From: a virus
Virus record (IMG/VR): IMGVR_UViG_3300036851_000104
Coordinates: 1-41,421 of that record
Reading direction: 5' to 3' (one strand)
Length of the DNA stretch: 41,421 bases
The notes beneath the pieces are model-generated. The model saw only the letters and a list, made by a program, of their open reading frames with translations, was not told the origin of the DNA and did no database searches. The stretch's first letter is position 1. Each line of letters begins with the position of its first letter. Shown here piece after piece: positions 39,158-41,421 of this stretch. The position numbers were made by a program, and so were the translations under genes.

Positions 39158-39270
39158 TGGGGCGGCTCAAGGATCAAGCCAATGGGCATCCGTGGGTGAC
39201 TGGCTATCTGCTGTTCACGACCACGGTAACGCTCGTCCTGATCGTGTTCCAGGCACTGGGGAAAATCTGA
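39157..39270 (+). CDS. Single-pass membrane peptide
   Basis: This is a 37-residue protein from ATG 39157, which shares its A with the previous stop. One hydrophobic segment (TGYLLFTTTVTLVLIVFQAL) spans most of the second half. It is a candidate holin or antiholin in a cassette of overlapping small genes. Confidence 0.55.
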   Translation: MGRLKDQANGHPWVTGYLLFTTTVTLVLIVFQALGKI

Positions 39271-39602
39271 TGCGCTGGATGCACTCGTCTAACGCCCGGA
39301 TCGCGGCATTCATCCTGCTTGCGCTCGCTGTCGCCGTCGGCCTCTGGCGCCTCCAGGGACTTGCGGACGCAAACCGTGAACGCATTGCCGATATCCAATC
39401 CAACCGCGTCGCGTCCTGCGAGCGGACCTATTCGAGCTACATCGAAGTCTTCCGCCCCTTCTTCCCGCCTGGCCCTCCTACCAAGCAGAACAAGCGTTGG
39501 GCGCCTGAGCAGCGAAAGAACTGGGGCACGTTAACCCGCACCGTCGAACGATTGAAGGGCCGCTGTGACGAACAGGTGAACAACTTGAAGGAGGAGCCAT
39601 GA
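39270..39602 (+). CDS. Membrane-anchored lysis-region protein
   Basis: This is a 110-residue protein from ATG 39270, sharing a base with the previous stop. Residues about 9-27 are one membrane segment (IAAFILLALAVAVGLW), and the rest is polar with a Pro-rich FRPFFPPGPPT stretch and helical tail. It may be a holin partner or spanin-like protein. The envelope of an actinobacterial host would not need a true outer-membrane spanin. Confidence 0.6.
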   Translation: MRWMHSSNARIAAFILLALAVAVGLWRLQGLADANRERIADIQSNRVASCERTYSSYIEVFRPFFPPGPPTKQNKRWAPEQRKNWGTLTRTVERLKGRCDEQVNNLKEEP

Positions 39603-39745
39603 CCCGCATGTGCATACGCCCTATGCCACTGACCTCATCCTCGTATCCCCTCACGCCCGCCCAACTGAGGAAGAACGATCCCTGCCGCTGCCTATGCGGA
39701 AAGCCGGACTGTCGGGACTACGACCTCAAGAAGGAGGAGCCGTGA
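39599..39745 (+). CDS. Small cysteine-rich protein
   Basis: This is a 48-residue protein from ATG 39599, overlapping the previous stop and preceded by AAGGAGGAG. CRCLCGKPDC is a tight Cys cluster that fits a small zinc knuckle. It ends in KKEEP, encoded by the ribosome site of the next gene. Function is unknown. Confidence 0.55.
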   Translation: MTRMCIRPMPLTSSSYPLTPAQLRKNDPCRCLCGKPDCRDYDLKKEEP

Positions 39746-39939
39746 GAGCCCACGACCCGGAAGGCAACGTCGTCCAACGCCGACCCGCAGAATCAGGTTC
39801 CCTGCTCGTAGGCGGCATCGCCTACCTGCTAGCCCGTGCGGTCGGCTGGGAAGACGAACCCGAAGCAGTGTTGGCGATCGTCGGCATCGTCTCGGGCACG
39901 CCCCTGATCGTCACGTTCCTGGTTGGGCTCAAGCGATGA
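39742..39939 (+). CDS. Small two-pass membrane protein
   Basis: This is a 65-residue protein from GTG 39742, which follows AAGGAGGAG and overlaps the previous stop. Hydrophobic segments are about 21-33 and 42-62, with an acidic loop. It is a likely member of the lysis cassette. Its ATGA overlap links it to the next peptide. Confidence 0.6.
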   Translation: MRAHDPEGNVVQRRPAESGSLLVGGIAYLLARAVGWEDEPEAVLAIVGIVSGTPLIVTFLVGLKR

Positions 39940-40004
39940 GCGACGTGACCCTGGTAGCGATCGGGTTCGCGCTCGGCCTGATCATCGGCGTCGTCTTCTT
40001 CTAA
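39936..40004 (+). CDS. Very small membrane peptide
   Basis: This is a 22-residue frame from ATG 39936 (ATGA overlap) to TAA 40004. Almost all is hydrophobic (VTLVAIGFALGLIIGVVFF). It is the last + strand frame before the reverse-strand genes and overlaps the end of the reverse gene at 40001. It may be translated as the end of the cassette. Confidence 0.5.
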   Translation: MSDVTLVAIGFALGLIIGVVFF

Positions 40005-40186
40005 ACCGGCCGCTTGAAGATCGCGTAGCCCTCAACGGCAGCGACGAACTCCCAGCCACCCTGCCCCGCCTTGTTGAAATCGTTCTGGAGTCTCATGCCT
40101 GGAACCTTCTCAAGGTTGTAGGCGAAGTACTCCCAGCGCTGCTTCGGCGTGGCGTCTTGCTCATCGATTGATTTCAGGAATCCCAC
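40001..40186 (-). CDS. Small reverse-strand protein (DUF4177-like)
   Basis: This is a 61-residue protein from GTG 40186 on the reverse strand, chosen for its AAAGGAG six bases upstream. WEYFAYNLEKVPGMRLQNDFNKAGQGGWEFVAAVEGYAIFKRP follows the pattern of DUF4177-type small proteins, where WE and GWE repeats form a short alpha/beta fold. The longer frame to 40291 has no extra support. It lies on the strand of the repressor and could be expressed in a lysogen. Confidence 0.7.
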   Translation of the reverse strand: MGFLKSIDEQDATPKQRWEYFAYNLEKVPGMRLQNDFNKAGQGGWEFVAAVEGYAIFKRPV

Positions 40187-40379
40187 TGCTGCTCCTTTAT
40201 CCACAGATTGGTCAACATCCCTAGCGGGCTGATGGGCAACATGGTATGACGCATGGAAGCACGAGCGACTCACCGCTGCGGCCTGCGGCAACCATGGGCG
40301 ATGAGCGAGCCACGCGGCACAAGCGGCACCGGGAACGCGGCAGACGCGCGGCTCGCCCTCGCCCTTATGCTCGACACGG

Positions 40380-40793
40380 TCAGGCAGGCTTGCGACCTCG
40401 CCGAGGAGGCGCTGTCTCGGCTAGACGAGCTTCCAACTGCTCGTTCAGCCTCGCAAGCCGGGCGACCTCCGCTGCGAGTTCTCGACGGATCTCGGCAAGA
40501 GGACGATCTTCCTCGTTCAGGCCCGGCTCGACAAGCTGGTCTGTAGAAACCTTGAGCACACCAGCCAGCCGGATCAGTTCGCGCACGGGCGGAAGCCGCC
40601 CGGATTCCCAGCGCTGAACGCTTGATGGGCTGACATTCGCCTCGTTGGCGAAGTCGAGCTGCGTCCATCCCCTCTGCTCTCTCGCCTTCTTGATCCGGCG
40701 ACCGATCTCTTGGGGTTCGATCGCCACAGCAAGCAGGAGTGTGCGGAAACTGCGTTCTTTTTGACTCGTCACGTTGCGGGTCATACTTGACAC
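40380..40793 (-). CDS. XRE-family repressor (CI-like)
   Basis: This is a 137-residue protein. IGRRIKKAREQRGWTQLDFANEANVSPSSVQRWESGRLPPVREL is a typical Cro/C1-type helix-turn-helix, followed by a charged, helical C-terminal region (AEIRRELAAEVARLARLNEQLEARL) that probably dimerises. It is divergent from the cro-like gene, with about 34 bases between the GTG starts, and so is the probable lysogeny repressor. It lacks the LexA-type self-cleavage domain. Starts at GTG 40793, ATG 40784 or GTG 40727 are all possible; none has a ribosome site. Confidence 0.85.
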   Translation of the reverse strand: MSSMTRNVTSQKERSFRTLLLAVAIEPQEIGRRIKKAREQRGWTQLDFANEANVSPSSVQRWESGRLPPVRELIRLAGVLKVSTDQLVEPGLNEEDRPLAEIRRELAAEVARLARLNEQLEARLAETAPPRRGRKPA

Positions 40794-40822
40794 GCCGCAT
40801 CGTGACGCCTAAATTGGGCGTC
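40767..40822. promoter_or_regulatory. Operator region of the immunity switch
   Basis: CGTCACG (40767-40773) and CGTGACG (40801-40807) are inverted complements 27 bases apart. GACGCC (40804-40809) and GGCGTC (40817-40822) flank the -10 sequence of the cro-like promoter. They are candidate repressor and Cro binding sites. Confidence 0.55.
40787..40815 (+). promoter_or_regulatory. Sigma70-type promoter of the cro-like gene
   Basis: TTGACA (40787-40792), 17-base spacer, TAAATT (40810-40815). GTG 40828 lies 12 bases beyond, so the mRNA would be near-leaderless. Overlapping on the other strand, TTGACG (40827-40822) followed by a weak CACGAT would serve the repressor. Confidence 0.7.
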
Positions 40823-40827
40823 GTCAA

Positions 40828-41043
40828 GTGGCGACCATCGGAACGAAGATCCGTGAAGCGAGGAAGGCGGCGGGATTCAAGAACGCTGAGAGCTTCGCTG
40901 TCGAACTCGGCGTCGGTATCCGCAGCATCCAACGCTGGGAATCAGACGAGACGACGCCGTCGATCGAGCGTCTGCTTCAGATCGGTCGGCTGACCGGCAA
41001 GCCGCTCTCGTACTTCATTGAGGGTGCGGAGGCGGTCGCGTGA
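40828..41043 (+). CDS. Cro-like XRE-family protein
   Basis: This is a 71-residue single-domain helix-turn-helix protein (IREARKAAGFKNAESFAVELGVGIRSIQRWESDETTPSIERLLQIG). It is divergent from the repressor with the shared operator region between, so it is the probable lytic-side regulator. GTG 40828 has no ribosome site and follows the promoter closely, so it is likely translated from a near-leaderless mRNA. It overlaps the next gene by four bases. Confidence 0.85.
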   Translation: MATIGTKIREARKAAGFKNAESFAVELGVGIRSIQRWESDETTPSIERLLQIGRLTGKPLSYFIEGAEAVA

Positions 41044-41345
41044 GCCAGTGCGCTCGAGTCCTCGAGGTTTTGCGCGACCGTCGCCCGCACACGATCACGG
41101 AGATTCACGACCGCGCCGGGACAATGCGGCTCAACTCGCGGATCTCGGATCTGCGCAAGCAGGGTCACGACATTCGCTATTGGCGCGATGGCGAGCATCA
41201 CGTCTACCAGCTAATCCGGGCGCCCGTTGAACGCGCCTCTATCCCCGAGCCTTGTGCGGATCGCAGTGGTCAGGGAGCTGGGTCGGGGGCGGGGCGCGTT
41301 GAGCGGGAGCCTGCCCAGCTTTCGATCAGCGAGGTGGCGGCATGA
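41040..41345 (+). CDS. Winged-helix HTH early protein
   Basis: This is a 101-residue protein from GTG 41040 in a GTGA overlap with the cro-like gene. ARVLEVLRDRRPHTITEIHDRAGTMRLNSRISDLRKQGHDIRYWRDGEHHVYQL has the pattern of a winged helix. The tail is Glu/Gly-rich and probably disordered. It is the first gene of the early run, which continues at 48 on the circular map. It may regulate early genes. Confidence 0.78.
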   Translation: MSQCARVLEVLRDRRPHTITEIHDRAGTMRLNSRISDLRKQGHDIRYWRDGEHHVYQLIRAPVERASIPEPCADRSGQGAGSGAGRVEREPAQLSISEVAA

Positions 41346-41421
41346 CTCGCTGCCTCCATTGCGGCAAGCCGCGCCGTTCCGCCAAGGGCCTGAAGAAGGT
41401 CTACCGCAACGCCTACGAGCA
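41295..41421. repeat. Direct terminal repeat, right copy
   Basis: Identical to bases 1-127. See the left copy. Joined here, the early genes at 41040, 48 and 236 form one continuous run. Confidence 0.95.

Noticed and set aside
40253-40546. A 97-residue + strand frame opposite the end of the repressor gene
   Set aside because: It overlaps the repressor coding region on the other strand, has no ribosome site and shows no domain; the repressor frame is well supported.
1-41421. CRISPR array, tRNA genes, reverse transcriptase or diversity-generating retroelement
   Set aside because: No regular spaced repeats, no cloverleaf sequence and no reverse-transcriptase motif were seen in any frame.

Overview
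The window is one complete temperate siphovirus genome. It is GC-rich and tightly packed. Bases 1-127 recur exactly at 41295-41421, so the contig closes into a circle of 41294 unique bases, cut inside an early gene. The virion genes are HK97-type: large terminase, portal, prohead protease, capsid, connector, tail tube, frameshifted tail chaperone and an 812-residue tape measure. An integrase with an excisionase-like neighbour, plus a divergent repressor/Cro pair, show a temperate lifestyle. The host is probably an actinobacterium. Pointers are frequent GTG starts and 4-base stop/start overlaps, near-leaderless regulatory genes, and two secreted proteins of a kind I associate with Thermoleophilia/Solirubrobacterales. 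That host call is inference.

Layout. Bases 40380-41345 hold the immunity switch and the first early genes, running across the contig end into 1-1599 (small zinc-ribbon and hypothetical proteins, an HNH protein). Bases 1596-4023 carry a recombination module: a RecE/DUF3799-like nuclease and a RecA-fold ATPase of Sak4 type, with an HNH gene between them. Bases 4023-6306 hold small genes, the excisionase-like protein and the integrase. Bases 6303-7983 hold an HNH endonuclease, a C5-cytosine methyltransferase and a secreted transglycosylase. Bases 8151-11392 are an array of very small genes, including a repeat-built cluster at 8.3-9.4 kb and an AbrB-like regulator. Bases 11389-14487 hold a nuclease-like protein, a replication initiator and loader pair, more small genes and a sigma-like reading frame that appears broken or frameshifted.

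Late region. Bases 14505-20523 hold HNH, TerL, portal, a small conserved protein, protease and capsid. Bases 20529-28129 hold small head proteins, two glycosyltransferase-like proteins, a secreted polyproline protein and several unknown virion-like proteins, one made of about 13 repeats. Bases 28144-30706 hold connector, gp10-like, a staphylococcal-nuclease homologue and tail-terminator genes. A reverse-strand HNH-Arc fusion interrupts the tail module at 30712-31167. Bases 31262-37896 are the tail. Bases 37944-40186 hold a reverse-strand secreted protein, an amidase endolysin with four small membrane-protein genes, and a reverse-strand small protein.

The most interesting signal is a 10-base sequence, TAGCCGAAAA (usually GCTAGCCGAAAACC). 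It occurs nine times, always on the + strand and only in the late region. Eight copies end 6-12 bases before a start codon that mostly lacks a Shine-Dalgarno sequence, and in four the TAG is the stop codon of the upstream gene. It looks like a phage-specific start-associated or gene-junction element. Other signals are an inverted repeat over the start of the HNH-Arc gene, overlapping near-leaderless divergent promoters at the immunity switch, an integrase with Thr at the first catalytic Arg position, and two related hairpins in the late region.
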